From assembly GCA_050186055.1 (NCBI GenBank), contig JBFWYV010000058.1:1-19725 (forward strand): DNA of 19,725 nucleotides. Reading direction: 5' to 3'. This document shows positions 7,491 to 14,835 of this stretch, in pieces (the first letter of the stretch is position 1; the number at the start of each line of letters is the position of its first letter). A program made the position numbers and the translations under genes. The stretch comes from CAMDPA01 sp050186055. GTDB lineage: Bacteria > Pseudomonadota > Alphaproteobacteria > Rhizobiales > Hyphomicrobiaceae. The notes under the pieces are model-generated. The model was not told where the DNA came from and searched no databases. It was given only the letters and a program-made list of their open reading frames with translations.

Positions 7491-8705
7491 TTGCCACCGC
7501 GCAGATTGAGATTGGGCATCGCAGGGCTCGGCCGGGCCTTTTCCATCATGCTGCCCGCCTTCGCCAGCGACAAGGTCGAGATCGTTGCGGGCGCCGACCC
7601 GCGTGCAGAGGCGCGCGAGCAATTCGGTCAGGAATTCCAGGCGCGCACCTATGCGACAGTGGAAGAGATGTGTGCCGATCATGCGGTGGAGGCCGTGTAC
7701 GTATCCACGCCGCATCAGTTCCACTGCGACAACGTTCGGTCGGCGGCGCAGCACGGCCGGCATGTGCTGGTTGAAAAGCCGATGGCGCTGACGCTGGCGG
7801 ACTGCCAGACCATGATCGATACGGCACGCGCTGCCGGCATCGTGCTGATCATCGGGCATAGCCACTCCTTCGACCTGCCGATCCTGAAAACGCGCGAGAT
7901 CATCGCCTCCGGCGCGGTGGGCGAGTTGAAGATGATCACCTCCGCCTATTTCACCGATTTTCTCTACCGCCCGCGCCGGCCGGAGGAGCTCGATACCGCG
8001 CAGGGCGGTGGCGTCATGTACAATCAGGCGCCGCATCAGGTTGACGTCGCCCGGCTGCTGGGCGGAGGTCTCGTCAAGAGCGTCCGGGCGAACCTTGGGG
8101 CGTGGGATCCGGCGCGCCGGACCGAGGGGGCCTATCAGGCGCTGTTGACCTTCCAGAACGGTGCCACCGCTTCGCTGACTTACTCCGGCTATGCTCATTA
8201 CGACGGCGACGAACTGATGGAAGGCATCGCAGAGAGCGGGCTGCCGAAAGATCCCTCACGTTACGGCGCGGCACGACGGGCGCTGGCAGGTGCTTCCACG
8301 CAGGACGACGAAGAGCAGATCAAGAACGAGACCAATTACGGCGGAGGACGCTATGCGGGGCCGCAACATCGCGGGGCGGGCGCGCGGACGGAGCGTTTCC
8401 ATCAGCATTTCGGTCTCGTTGTGGCGTCGTGCGAGCATGCCGATCTGCGGCCGACGGCAAAGGGCGTCCATATCTTCGCCGATACCGAGCGTAGGTTCGA
8501 ACAACTGCGGAGGCCGGCGATCTATCGTGACGAGGTGATCGACGAACTGTACGGGGCGGTGCGGGAAGGGGCGCCGGTGGTGCACAGCGGCGAATGGGGC
8601 ATGGCGACGATGGAGGTATGTCTCGCCATGCTGGAGTCGCACAGGAGCGGGCGCGAGATCACGCTCAAGCATCAGGTCCCGGTCGCCGAGCGGCGCGGGG
8701 CATAG
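7491..8705 (+). CDS. Gfo/Idh/MocA oxidoreductase, similar to phthalate dihydrodiol dehydrogenases
   Basis: This 404-residue protein has an N-terminal Rossmann fold with GIAGLG (residues 9-14), STPHQFH (72-78), EKP (95-97, the conserved Lys of the family), HSHSFD (123-128) and PHQVD (181-185, active-site His). The C-terminal domain includes SGYAHYDGDE and an insert with the KDPSRYGAARRAL pattern. From memory, that pattern is shared with proteins annotated as phthalate 4,5-cis-dihydrodiol dehydrogenase. The reaction would be NAD(P)-dependent oxidation of a cis-dihydrodiol or another hydroxylated ring. Lying 13 nt after an oxygenase reductase fits aromatic catabolism. A sugar or cyclitol dehydrogenase of the same superfamily is the alternative. 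Confidence 0.85.
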   Translation: MPPRRLRLGIAGLGRAFSIMLPAFASDKVEIVAGADPRAEAREQFGQEFQARTYATVEEMCADHAVEAVYVSTPHQFHCDNVRSAAQHGRHVLVEKPMALTLADCQTMIDTARAAGIVLIIGHSHSFDLPILKTREIIASGAVGELKMITSAYFTDFLYRPRRPEELDTAQGGGVMYNQAPHQVDVARLLGGGLVKSVRANLGAWDPARRTEGAYQALLTFQNGATASLTYSGYAHYDGDELMEGIAESGLPKDPSRYGAARRALAGASTQDDEEQIKNETNYGGGRYAGPQHRGAGARTERFHQHFGLVVASCEHADLRPTAKGVHIFADTERRFEQLRRPAIYRDEVIDELYGAVREGAPVVHSGEWGMATMEVCLAMLESHRSGREITLKHQVPVAERRGA

Positions 8706-8758
8706 AACCGGAAGTCCGGCTGCTCATTCCGGCCGACAGCTCTGAGGCACGCGATACC

Positions 8759-9379
8759 GTGACAAAGCCAACAGCAAAGCCGACGAGAGACCTGACAGCG
8801 GACGCCGCGACGGAAGCGATCCTGCGCCACTGGCGCGAAGCGGTGCCGAACGATCGGCTTGCGCATCTCGTCAAGGATGCGATGCGCGGCCTGCAGCGAG
8901 CCTTGCAGATCCGTCACGCCCGGCATTCCGTATCGTTCGGGCATTGGACGTTTCTGCGCATCCTGTGGGAGACGGACGGCCTGACGCAGCGGGAGTTGTC
9001 GGAACGTGCAGGCGTGCAGGAGCCGACGACGTTCGCAGCGCTGAAGGCGATGGAAACCCTGGGCTACATCACGCGCCGGCACCTGCCCGACAGCCGGAAG
9101 AAAGTCTATGTGTTCCTGACGGAGAAGGGCCGTGAGCTGAGGCCAAAGCTCGTGCCGCTTGCGGAAGAGGTCAACGAGATCGCGGTCAAGGGGCTCACGG
9201 CGGAGGATATCGCGACAACGCGGCGGACGCTGCTGGTGCTGATCGAGAACCTGGCACATGACGAAGCCGACCAGCTTCGGCAGCATCGCCGGATCCCCTC
9301 GACGCGCGAGCTGGCGCGGCTGGTGGCGGAAGCAGAGAATGGTCAAGACGAAGTTGCGAAGAAACGGTCAACGCGTTGA
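8759..9379 (+). CDS. MarR family transcriptional regulator
   Basis: A 206-residue protein with the MarR layout: an N-terminal dimerisation helix, a winged helix (TQRELSERAGVQEPTTFAALKAMETLGYI, about 76-104, split across helix-turn-helix and linker), a basic wing (RRHLPDSRKKVYVFLT, about 106-121) and C-terminal dimerisation helices. MarR proteins are usually ligand-responsive repressors of aromatic catabolism or efflux genes. It follows the dehydrogenase by 53 nt on the same strand, so it probably controls this cluster, which is inference. GTG 8759 was chosen because it clears the upstream gene; a GAGG sits about 11 nt before it. Its stop is 6 nt from the stop of the convergent deaminase. Confidence 0.9.
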   Translation: MTKPTAKPTRDLTADAATEAILRHWREAVPNDRLAHLVKDAMRGLQRALQIRHARHSVSFGHWTFLRILWETDGLTQRELSERAGVQEPTTFAALKAMETLGYITRRHLPDSRKKVYVFLTEKGRELRPKLVPLAEEVNEIAVKGLTAEDIATTRRTLLVLIENLAHDEADQLRQHRRIPSTRELARLVAEAENGQDEVAKKRSTR

Positions 9380-9387
9380 CGTTTTTC
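9367..9387. terminator. Palindrome with T run at the MarR stop codon
   Basis: GTCAACGCGTTGAC (9367-9380) is a perfect 14-bp palindrome overlapping the MarR stop and followed by GTTTTT (9381-9386). As RNA it can form a 5-bp stem with a CGCG loop and then a U run, a weak intrinsic terminator for the + strand. The same symmetry would also suit a dimeric repressor. It sits between convergent genes, which favours termination. Confidence 0.4.
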
Positions 9388-9841
9388 AGGCCGGAGGCTC
9401 GGCGATGTCCTCGGCCCAGAGTTCCGGACGTTCTTTCATGAAGCGTCGCATCAGCGCGATGCAATCGGGATCGTCGGCGATAATCACCTCCACGCCGCGT
9501 GAACGCAGGAAATCCTCGTTTCCGCCGAAGGTTTCGTTCTCGCCGATGACCACGCGCGGGATTGCAAACTGGACGATCGTCCCCGTGCACATCATGCATG
9601 GGCTGAGCGATGTATACAGAGTGGTGTCGCGGTAGGTCCGCTGGCGCCCGGCTTTGCGCAGTGCATCCATCTCGCCATGGGCAATCGGATCACCCTGTTG
9701 CACCCTCTGATTGCGTCCGCGCGACAGCATGGCGGGGCCGCGGGCGAGCACCGAGCCGATAGGGCAGCCGCCCTCGTCGAACCCGGCCTTCGCCTCCTCG
9801 TAGGCTATACGTAGAAACTGGCGGTCGATATCGGACAGCAT
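9386..9841 (-). CDS. Cytosine deaminase, fungal FCY1-like
   Basis: A 151-residue zinc-dependent deaminase. It has HGE (55-57: zinc ligand and catalytic Glu) and PCMMC (81-85: two zinc-binding Cys). The stretches DTTLYTSLSPC, MCTG, GEN and the C-terminal ERPELWAEDI resemble yeast cytosine deaminase (FCY1, about 158 residues) more than TadA, as I recall that sequence. Trp142 and Asp145 correspond to yeast residues near the bound base. The likely reaction is cytosine to uracil plus ammonia. Classical bacterial CodA is unrelated in fold. It begins 7 nt after the flavin monooxygenase stop, so the two are almost surely co-transcribed. A related base or small heterocycle could be the true substrate. 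Confidence 0.85.
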   Translation of the reverse strand: MLSDIDRQFLRIAYEEAKAGFDEGGCPIGSVLARGPAMLSRGRNQRVQQGDPIAHGEMDALRKAGRQRTYRDTTLYTSLSPCMMCTGTIVQFAIPRVVIGENETFGGNEDFLRSRGVEVIIADDPDCIALMRRFMKERPELWAEDIAEPPA

Positions 9842-9848
9842 CGTGAAC

Positions 9849-11045
9849 CTATTGTGCCGCGGCGGGCCGGCGCTCGAACCCGCGATACTGCTTGTCGGTC
9901 AAACCCCTCAGCGCCGGCAGGACGTCGGCTGCGAAACGACGAATGTTCGCCTCGGCGAGGTGAGCGGGCATGGTGCCGAACTGGAGCAGCGTCAGGAACT
10001 CCTGGAAGCCCATTTCGCGATGCGCCTCCGTCAGCTTGGCGCGGACCGTATCGGCGCTGCCGCAGATGAAAATGCCCTGGTTCATCAGGCCCTCGATGGT
10101 GGCCTTCTCGTAGCGGGCCGTCGGCTTGTGAGCCAGGATGTTCTTCAGCGAGGCATTCGACAAATAGCCCGGCGGGAAAAACATCAGCTCGGAGACCTTG
10201 GGCAGGAATACGTTGAACATCGCCTCGATATGCGGGCGGGCTTCCTCCACCGCCGTCTCGTCCGTCTCGCCGACGTAGACGGGCGCGCACCAGCCCAGTT
10301 GTGTCGACTGCGCGGTGTAGCCGAATTTGCGCTCTGCGACATCGCGATAGAGATCGAGATAGCGGTGGACCGACTGCCGCGGACTGTAGGTCTGGAGGTA
10401 GACGTACTTGCGGTCGGGGTGCGCGGCCCACTCGATCGTTTCCAGACTGCCCTGGCTCGGACACCAGATCGGCGGGTGCGGCTTCTGGAACGGCCGCGGC
10501 CAGACATTCACGTATTCGAAGTGGAAGTGCTTGCCTTCGAATGCGAAGGGACCGGTCTCCGTCCATGCACGAATGACAAGATCGTGCGCCTCCTGGTGGC
10601 GCTCGAGGCTCCACACCGGGTTGGTGCCGGTGGAGAAGTATTCGGCGCCGACACCGCGGACAAATCCGGTGATCAACCGGCCGCCGGTGACGCAGTCGAT
10701 CATGGCATGCTCTTCCGCCAGCGTGAGCGGGTTGTCCCTGAGGCAGAATGCATTGCCGAGAATGGCGATCTTGGCTGTCTTCACCCGGCGCGAGAGTGCG
10801 GATGCCATGACGACCGGCGACGGCATCAGGCCGTAGGCGTTCTGATGGTGCTCGTTGACGCAGACACCGTCGAAGCCGAGTTCCGCGGCGAGCTCGAGTT
10901 CATCGAGGTAGCGATTGTAGAGCTGGTGGCCCTTGACCGGGTCGAAGTGCGAATTGGGCAGCACGACCCAGACGCTGCGGTACTGGTCCTTCACCGCCAG
11001 GTCGAGGTCGGCATAGGGCATCAGGTGGAAGCTCATCACGCGCAC
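9849..11045 (-). CDS. LLM-class flavin-dependent monooxygenase
   Basis: A 398-residue luciferase-like monooxygenase. Typical stretches are FDGVCVNEHHQ (about 58-68), AILGNAFCLRDNPLTLAEEHAMID (about 94-117, split by the active-site loop), GGRLITGFVRG and the HPPIWCPSQGS segment. Family members use FMNH2 from a separate reductase plus oxygen to oxidise organic substrates. RutA and nitrilotriacetate monooxygenase belong to the same fold. The C-terminus ends in a short basic tail. GTG 11045 has GGGAG 9 nt upstream; ATG 11036 is an alternative. It is the first gene of a two-gene unit with the deaminase, which suggests a nitrogen-containing ring as substrate (inference). No dedicated flavin reductase is adjacent. 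Confidence 0.9.
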   Translation of the reverse strand: MRVMSFHLMPYADLDLAVKDQYRSVWVVLPNSHFDPVKGHQLYNRYLDELELAAELGFDGVCVNEHHQNAYGLMPSPVVMASALSRRVKTAKIAILGNAFCLRDNPLTLAEEHAMIDCVTGGRLITGFVRGVGAEYFSTGTNPVWSLERHQEAHDLVIRAWTETGPFAFEGKHFHFEYVNVWPRPFQKPHPPIWCPSQGSLETIEWAAHPDRKYVYLQTYSPRQSVHRYLDLYRDVAERKFGYTAQSTQLGWCAPVYVGETDETAVEEARPHIEAMFNVFLPKVSELMFFPPGYLSNASLKNILAHKPTARYEKATIEGLMNQGIFICGSADTVRAKLTEAHREMGFQEFLTLLQFGTMPAHLAEANIRRFAADVLPALRGLTDKQYRGFERRPAAAQ

Positions 11046-11054
11046 GGGCTCAAT

Positions 11055-11059
11055 CTCCC
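11055..11059 (-). promoter_or_regulatory. Ribosome binding site for the flavin monooxygenase
   Basis: On the minus strand GGGAG (11059-11055) lies 9 nt before GTG 11045. This supports GTG rather than ATG 11036 as the start. Confidence 0.55.
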
Positions 11060-11162
11060 TATGCCTCAGTCAGGACTGCTCTGTTTTCGGCATGATAGGT
11101 CGGGGCCACGGAGCCGGCAACGGGAGCTTCGAGTGCTGCTCGAATCCCTGGCCTGTATGGAG

Positions 11163-11189
11163 GGAACCGGACGACGAGCGCCCGGTTCC
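11163..11189 (-). terminator. Perfect hairpin directly after the PcfJ-like stop; also fits an EcfG-type promoter pattern
   Basis: On the minus strand GGAACCGG (11189-11182), an 11-nt loop and CCGGTTCC (11170-11163) follow the TGA stop without a gap, giving an 8-bp perfect stem. No U run follows, so this is a non-canonical terminator or a 3' stabiliser. The same bases read GGAAC-N17-GTT on both strands, close to the alphaproteobacterial general-stress sigma (EcfG) consensus. On the minus strand it would drive the monooxygenase gene, about 115 nt away. Symmetry makes a hairpin the simpler reading. Confidence 0.45.
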
Positions 11190-12359
11190 TCATGTCTTTG
11201 CCAGCCTCATCAGGCTCTCGACTGCCATCATGAGATGAAGGAGCTGGGTTCCGAGCGGCAACCGCCCGTTCTTATGGGCAACCGTGCAAACCTCCCGATA
11301 AGGTGCCCACAGACTGTTCCAGCGCGGTTCATCGATCAGCTCCGGTACGAGCTGGCCGTTTCCCGCGGCCGGATAGCGGCCCTGGCGCTTGATCCATTTG
11401 TTGACGGCCCGCTGCACATCGTCCGGAGCCGGGCTGTTTGCCTGACCCTCCAACTGAGCGACGAACGCCTGCTGTGCCTTACCGGCGACTGCACGCACTT
11501 CGAGCGTAGCCGCGTGCTGGTTGCCGCGACGGATGCCGTAGATGAGGCATGCTCCGCTGGTGACCGCATGTGCGTAGCTGCCAACGCAGTTGGTCATGCG
11601 CTCTCCTTCCTGCTCCAGCTCATGCGGCGTGCGCAGCGGTACGAAACGGAGGCCGCTGATCCGCTGTGTCACGAACCATCGGCCGTATGCCCCGTCCGAA
11701 CCCCGGCAATGCTCGAGCGCGATGCGCAGCAGAAAGCTGCGTGCTTCCTCGACCGCACGCGCAAAGCTGAAGTCCGCCTGGAACGGCCGGCGGATCAGAC
11801 CGGCCGCCGCGTTGCCGGCGTTCGAGGAATGCCAGACGTAGGCGCCAAGCGGCAGCAATGCTTCTGCGCTCAGTTGCCGACGACCGTAGACGGGCTGAGC
11901 CGCCATCCAGAGCGCAAAGTCCTCGCCGGCGAGGCGATGGGCTTCAATCACCCACGCAAGCCACATATCGGCAACCGAGGGATCGGTCGGGATATGGTTG
12001 GCGACACGCAGCGTGAAGCGGTCCGAGGTCGGAATGGCCGCTCCTGCCACCAGCGGTTCCGAGAAGGCCTCCGGCGGCAAGCGGCGCAGCCACCCGGGCA
12101 GCCCGAGCGCACGCGTGACCCGGCGCAGGTCGGCGCCTGAGTTGATCAGTTCCATGGCCTCGCCGCGCAGCCCGGCGTTGCCATTGCCGGTCGCGAATAT
12201 GAGCGCTGCCGCAGGAAACGTGTAGATCAGATCGCCGAGCTGGCGCGACTCTCCCGTCAAGCGCCGCACGCGCCGGCGAAAACCACGCTTGTAGCGGCGA
12301 AGCTGCTGCTCGAGCGGCGCCCTCTCCACAGGCGCTTTGATTTCTATTGCGGCACCCAT
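11190..12359 (-). CDS. PcfJ-like domain protein
   Basis: A 389-residue protein whose C-terminal half carries the PcfJ-like pattern: EGERMTNCVGSY (251-262), SGACLIYGIR (268-277), HAATLEV (282-288) and QLEGQANSPAP (302-312). In this family, first named from an enterococcal conjugative plasmid, the spaced Cys, Tyr and Gln residues are conserved but no activity is established to my knowledge. The N-terminal half is helical, Arg-rich at the start (RRYKRGFRRRVRR) and rich in Trp and Leu. ATG 12359 gives a sensible N-terminus; the frame is open to GTG 12461, which would add 34 non-conserved-looking residues. It stands alone between the catabolic and capsule genes, and no conjugation gene is nearby. 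Confidence 0.72.
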   Translation of the reverse strand: MGAAIEIKAPVERAPLEQQLRRYKRGFRRRVRRLTGESRQLGDLIYTFPAAALIFATGNGNAGLRGEAMELINSGADLRRVTRALGLPGWLRRLPPEAFSEPLVAGAAIPTSDRFTLRVANHIPTDPSVADMWLAWVIEAHRLAGEDFALWMAAQPVYGRRQLSAEALLPLGAYVWHSSNAGNAAAGLIRRPFQADFSFARAVEEARSFLLRIALEHCRGSDGAYGRWFVTQRISGLRFVPLRTPHELEQEGERMTNCVGSYAHAVTSGACLIYGIRRGNQHAATLEVRAVAGKAQQAFVAQLEGQANSPAPDDVQRAVNKWIKRQGRYPAAGNGQLVPELIDEPRWNSLWAPYREVCTVAHKNGRLPLGTQLLHLMMAVESLMRLAKT

Positions 12360-12811
12360 CGTCGTTGCTTTCTCTCCGGCCACGGTGCCTCCGGTTTTGA
12401 CGAAGACGGCGGCCGCGATCTTTGGATCGAACGCCGAGACACGCGCGGTGCCGCACGTCACAGATGGCGCGATCCAATGGATTCAATGTTTGATGCTTAG
12501 CGCTGACGCGAGCTGTCACGCTGCAGCGCTGGCTGCCACGGCAGGATCAATCAGTCGCGGTGAGCCTGCCGGTTGACTTCAGGACGGCGGGCGATCGCGA
12601 CTACGATCGTTGGATTGCAGTGAGACGGCGCCGACGGCGCTCGCGCGAGGAATGCCGCGAGCCATCCGCCAGCATTGCCGGCTGAATATGACTGGCTCTG
12701 AGCATCAAGGACCTTTCGCGCGAGTTTATGGATGGGCACTCACTGGCGCAAATAGTTGGCAAAACTTGGGAGGCGCGGCATTCTGAAATGAATTGCACTC
12801 CGGGGCCGAGC
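12360..12811. other. 452-bp stretch with no convincing gene
   Basis: This lies between the start of the PcfJ-like gene and the end of the KpsT-type gene, both on the minus strand. Short open frames exist on both strands, but none has a ribosome site or recognisable motifs. The PcfJ-like promoter should be here. If GTG 12461 is the true start, the first 102 nt are coding. Short GC-rich dyads occur around 12590-12610 and 12625-12645, neither followed by a T tract. Confidence 0.6.
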
Positions 12812-13516
12812 CTAAAGCGATGCATAGATCTCGGTGGCAAGCTCCATGTCGTCAAAGACCCTGGCTCGGCCGTTCTTGAGGACCAGAGCCGACGAACAAT
12901 GCTGTTTGACGACGCCAGGACTGTGCACCGCCAGTATCATGGCGCGGTCAGCCCGCTTCTCGAAGATCTCGCGATGGCATTTCTCCTGGAATCTCTGATC
13001 GCCGACGAGGATCACCTCGTCTATGAGAAAACATTCGAAATCGACGGCGAGAGACAGCGCGAAAGCGAGCCGCATGACCATGCCCGACGAATAGTATCGA
13101 ACCGGAATGTGGAGCTGACTGCCAAGTTCGGTGAAATCCTCTACGAAGTCGAAGGTCTCTCGAAATGGAACCTGATAGATCCTGGAAATGAAACGAACGT
13201 TGTCGTAACCGGTCAATTCACCTTCGAAACCGCCTGCAAGCGCAAGCGGCCATGACATTCTGAGCCCGCGCTCTATCGAGCCGCTGGTTGGCAACTGCAA
13301 GCCGGACAGGATCTGAATCAGGGTCGATTTGCCGGCGCCGTTCCGACCCAGGACAGCCATGCGCTCGCCCATGCCCACCGTGAACGAAACGCCATCGAGA
13401 ACGCGGCGCGTACCGGCATTGGTATGGAACTCCTTCACGATCCGGTCCGCAACGATGGCACGGGGTCGGTCCGGCGAACCAGCCTCGATCCGGCGAAAGC
13501 TTCTGGACGGACTCAT
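12812..13516 (-). CDS. kpsT: KpsT-type capsular polysaccharide export ATPase
   Basis: A 234-residue ABC ATPase with Walker A GRNGAGKS (57-64), the variant signature YSSGM (142-146), Walker B CFLIDE (162-167) and the switch His in VHSPGVV (198). YSSGM in place of LSGGQ, and the FxxYLIDE-like Walker B, are hallmarks of the KpsT/CtrD/BexA/RkpS group, which powers export of capsule chains with a KpsM-type permease. It would act on the inner face of the inner membrane. It is 33 nt downstream of the KpsE-type gene and is the last gene of that transcript. No permease gene follows or precedes it in this window, which is unusual. The start is ATG 13516, with no clear ribosome site. Confidence 0.92.
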   Translation of the reverse strand: MSPSRSFRRIEAGSPDRPRAIVADRIVKEFHTNAGTRRVLDGVSFTVGMGERMAVLGRNGAGKSTLIQILSGLQLPTSGSIERGLRMSWPLALAGGFEGELTGYDNVRFISRIYQVPFRETFDFVEDFTELGSQLHIPVRYYSSGMVMRLAFALSLAVDFECFLIDEVILVGDQRFQEKCHREIFEKRADRAMILAVHSPGVVKQHCSSALVLKNGRARVFDDMELATEIYASL

Positions 13517-13549
13517 ATGCGGCTCAACGCCTTTGCTCCAGGCGGCAGA

Positions 13550-14737
13550 TTATTTCTGGGCATGGCTCAACGTATCTCTCAGCAGGCGCCCCGCGATCGA
13601 ATAGATCATGAAGGCGATCGCCAGAACCAGAAGCGTGCCGAGAAACCGATAAGGATATACCGCATGGTCGGGTGATGTCGGATTGCTGATACGCTCCAGA
13701 TAAAGGTGCTGCCGCTGCGCATCCAGCCGCGCCGCTTCCAGGGACACGAGTGAGGAGGCGAAGGCCCGTTCGGCAAATTCGCGCTGCAGTGTCAAGCGCT
13801 CGAACTCGGCGATCAGCGGAGCCAGCGACCCATCCGACCCGGCCAGCTTTTTTCGTTCGATACCTATCTGCTGCTCGAGCGCCGCTATCTTCAGCCGCGT
13901 CGCGGGGATCATTGGGTTCTGCGGTGAAAGCTGCTGGTACTCTGCCAGCGATGCACGCGCGAGCGCCGTCTCGAGCACCAGCTTTGAAATCGTATCCGTT
14001 GCCGACTTGGAGACCTGCAGCGGATCGAGAAGCCGCTCCCGCTCGCGAAAGCGGGTCAACTGCCCGTTGGCTTCGCGCGCCTTCGTTCTGTTCTCCTCGA
14101 CTTCCGCAAGCGCAACGTTGACGGCATCGGTCTGGGCACGCTCCGTCAGGCGGTTGATGAGGGTCTCCGACTCGGCAAGAAGCGCCTCGGCAATAGTCCG
14201 GGCATCATCGGGCCGAAACGCCTGGACCCTCAGCGTGCTGATCCCGGTAGAACTATCGTAGTCAATCGCCAGCAGCCGCTGCATATGTTTATAGAGCTGC
14301 TCCCGGGACCGGGTTCGAAATGGCCCTGGATAGCTCCAGAAAACGTCAAGACCAGCGCGTGACAGCATGGCCATGAGGTCAAGCTTCGCGGCAAGCCTGC
14401 CCACCATATCCCGCGACAGGATATAGGCATGGACCACGTATGCATCGTCAGCGGACCGCACGATGCTGGACCCTTGCACGAGATTGGCGATTTCGCTTGC
14501 CGCCGAGGCCGACTTGCCGCGCACCACGAATTTGCTCTCGGTCTCATACCGGTCCGCGGCAATGCCGATAAAATAGAAGGCGGCGACGACGACCGGCAGC
14601 ACGACGACCAGGATAAACGGCAGCCTGACCCGCGCCGCCTTGGCCATGATGGAGTCCGAGCGGCGGGTGGATTGCTGGCCCCCGGCGTCCACGCGGACAA
14701 GCTCGAGTGCAGCCGGCGTGACCGGAACCTGTTGCAA
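13550..14737 (-). CDS. kpsE: KpsE-type capsule export inner-membrane/periplasmic protein
   Basis: A 395-residue protein with one membrane helix near the N-terminus (about 40-60, LPFILVVVLPVVVAAFYFIG) and one near the C-terminus (about 362-383). Between them is a long periplasmic region with coiled coils (about 195-335). RYETESKFVVRG after the first helix is typical of the KpsE/CtrB/BexC/RkpR polysaccharide co-polymerase group. These link the ABC exporter to the outer-membrane channel. TTG 14737 has GGAG about 8 nt upstream; ATG 14647 is an alternative that would leave only a few residues before the first helix. It lies 98 nt after the lipoprotein gene. Confidence 0.9.
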   Translation of the reverse strand: MQQVPVTPAALELVRVDAGGQQSTRRSDSIMAKAARVRLPFILVVVLPVVVAAFYFIGIAADRYETESKFVVRGKSASAASEIANLVQGSSIVRSADDAYVVHAYILSRDMVGRLAAKLDLMAMLSRAGLDVFWSYPGPFRTRSREQLYKHMQRLLAIDYDSSTGISTLRVQAFRPDDARTIAEALLAESETLINRLTERAQTDAVNVALAEVEENRTKAREANGQLTRFRERERLLDPLQVSKSATDTISKLVLETALARASLAEYQQLSPQNPMIPATRLKIAALEQQIGIERKKLAGSDGSLAPLIAEFERLTLQREFAERAFASSLVSLEAARLDAQRQHLYLERISNPTSPDHAVYPYRFLGTLLVLAIAFMIYSIAGRLLRDTLSHAQK

Positions 14738-14835
14738 CGCCCAACTCCGAAATTCCCCGGACCCGTCCCCGCGCGGATTCCTGCCATCTGTGCCGCACCA
14801 ATCTGCCCCATCCGGCGGAAGAGGAAAACCGGACT

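Noticed and set aside
6374..7573. A 399-codon open frame on the - strand
   Set aside because: It is antisense to the oxygenase reductase, whose FMN, NAD and 2Fe-2S motifs are all intact, and it would run through the tRNA-Phe promoter.
8594..8758. A longer N-terminus for the MarR protein
   Set aside because: It would overlap the dehydrogenase gene by over 100 nt and add a sequence not fitting the family; GTG 8759 is the better start.
9843..12140. A 765-codon open frame on the + strand
   Set aside because: It lies antisense to the flavin monooxygenase and PcfJ-like genes, which have clear family motifs. Its translation has no recognisable domain and an Arg/Ala-rich composition typical of a GC-rich antisense frame.
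12728..13255. A 175-codon open frame on the + strand
   Set aside because: It is mostly antisense to the KpsT-type ATPase, whose Walker and signature motifs are clear.
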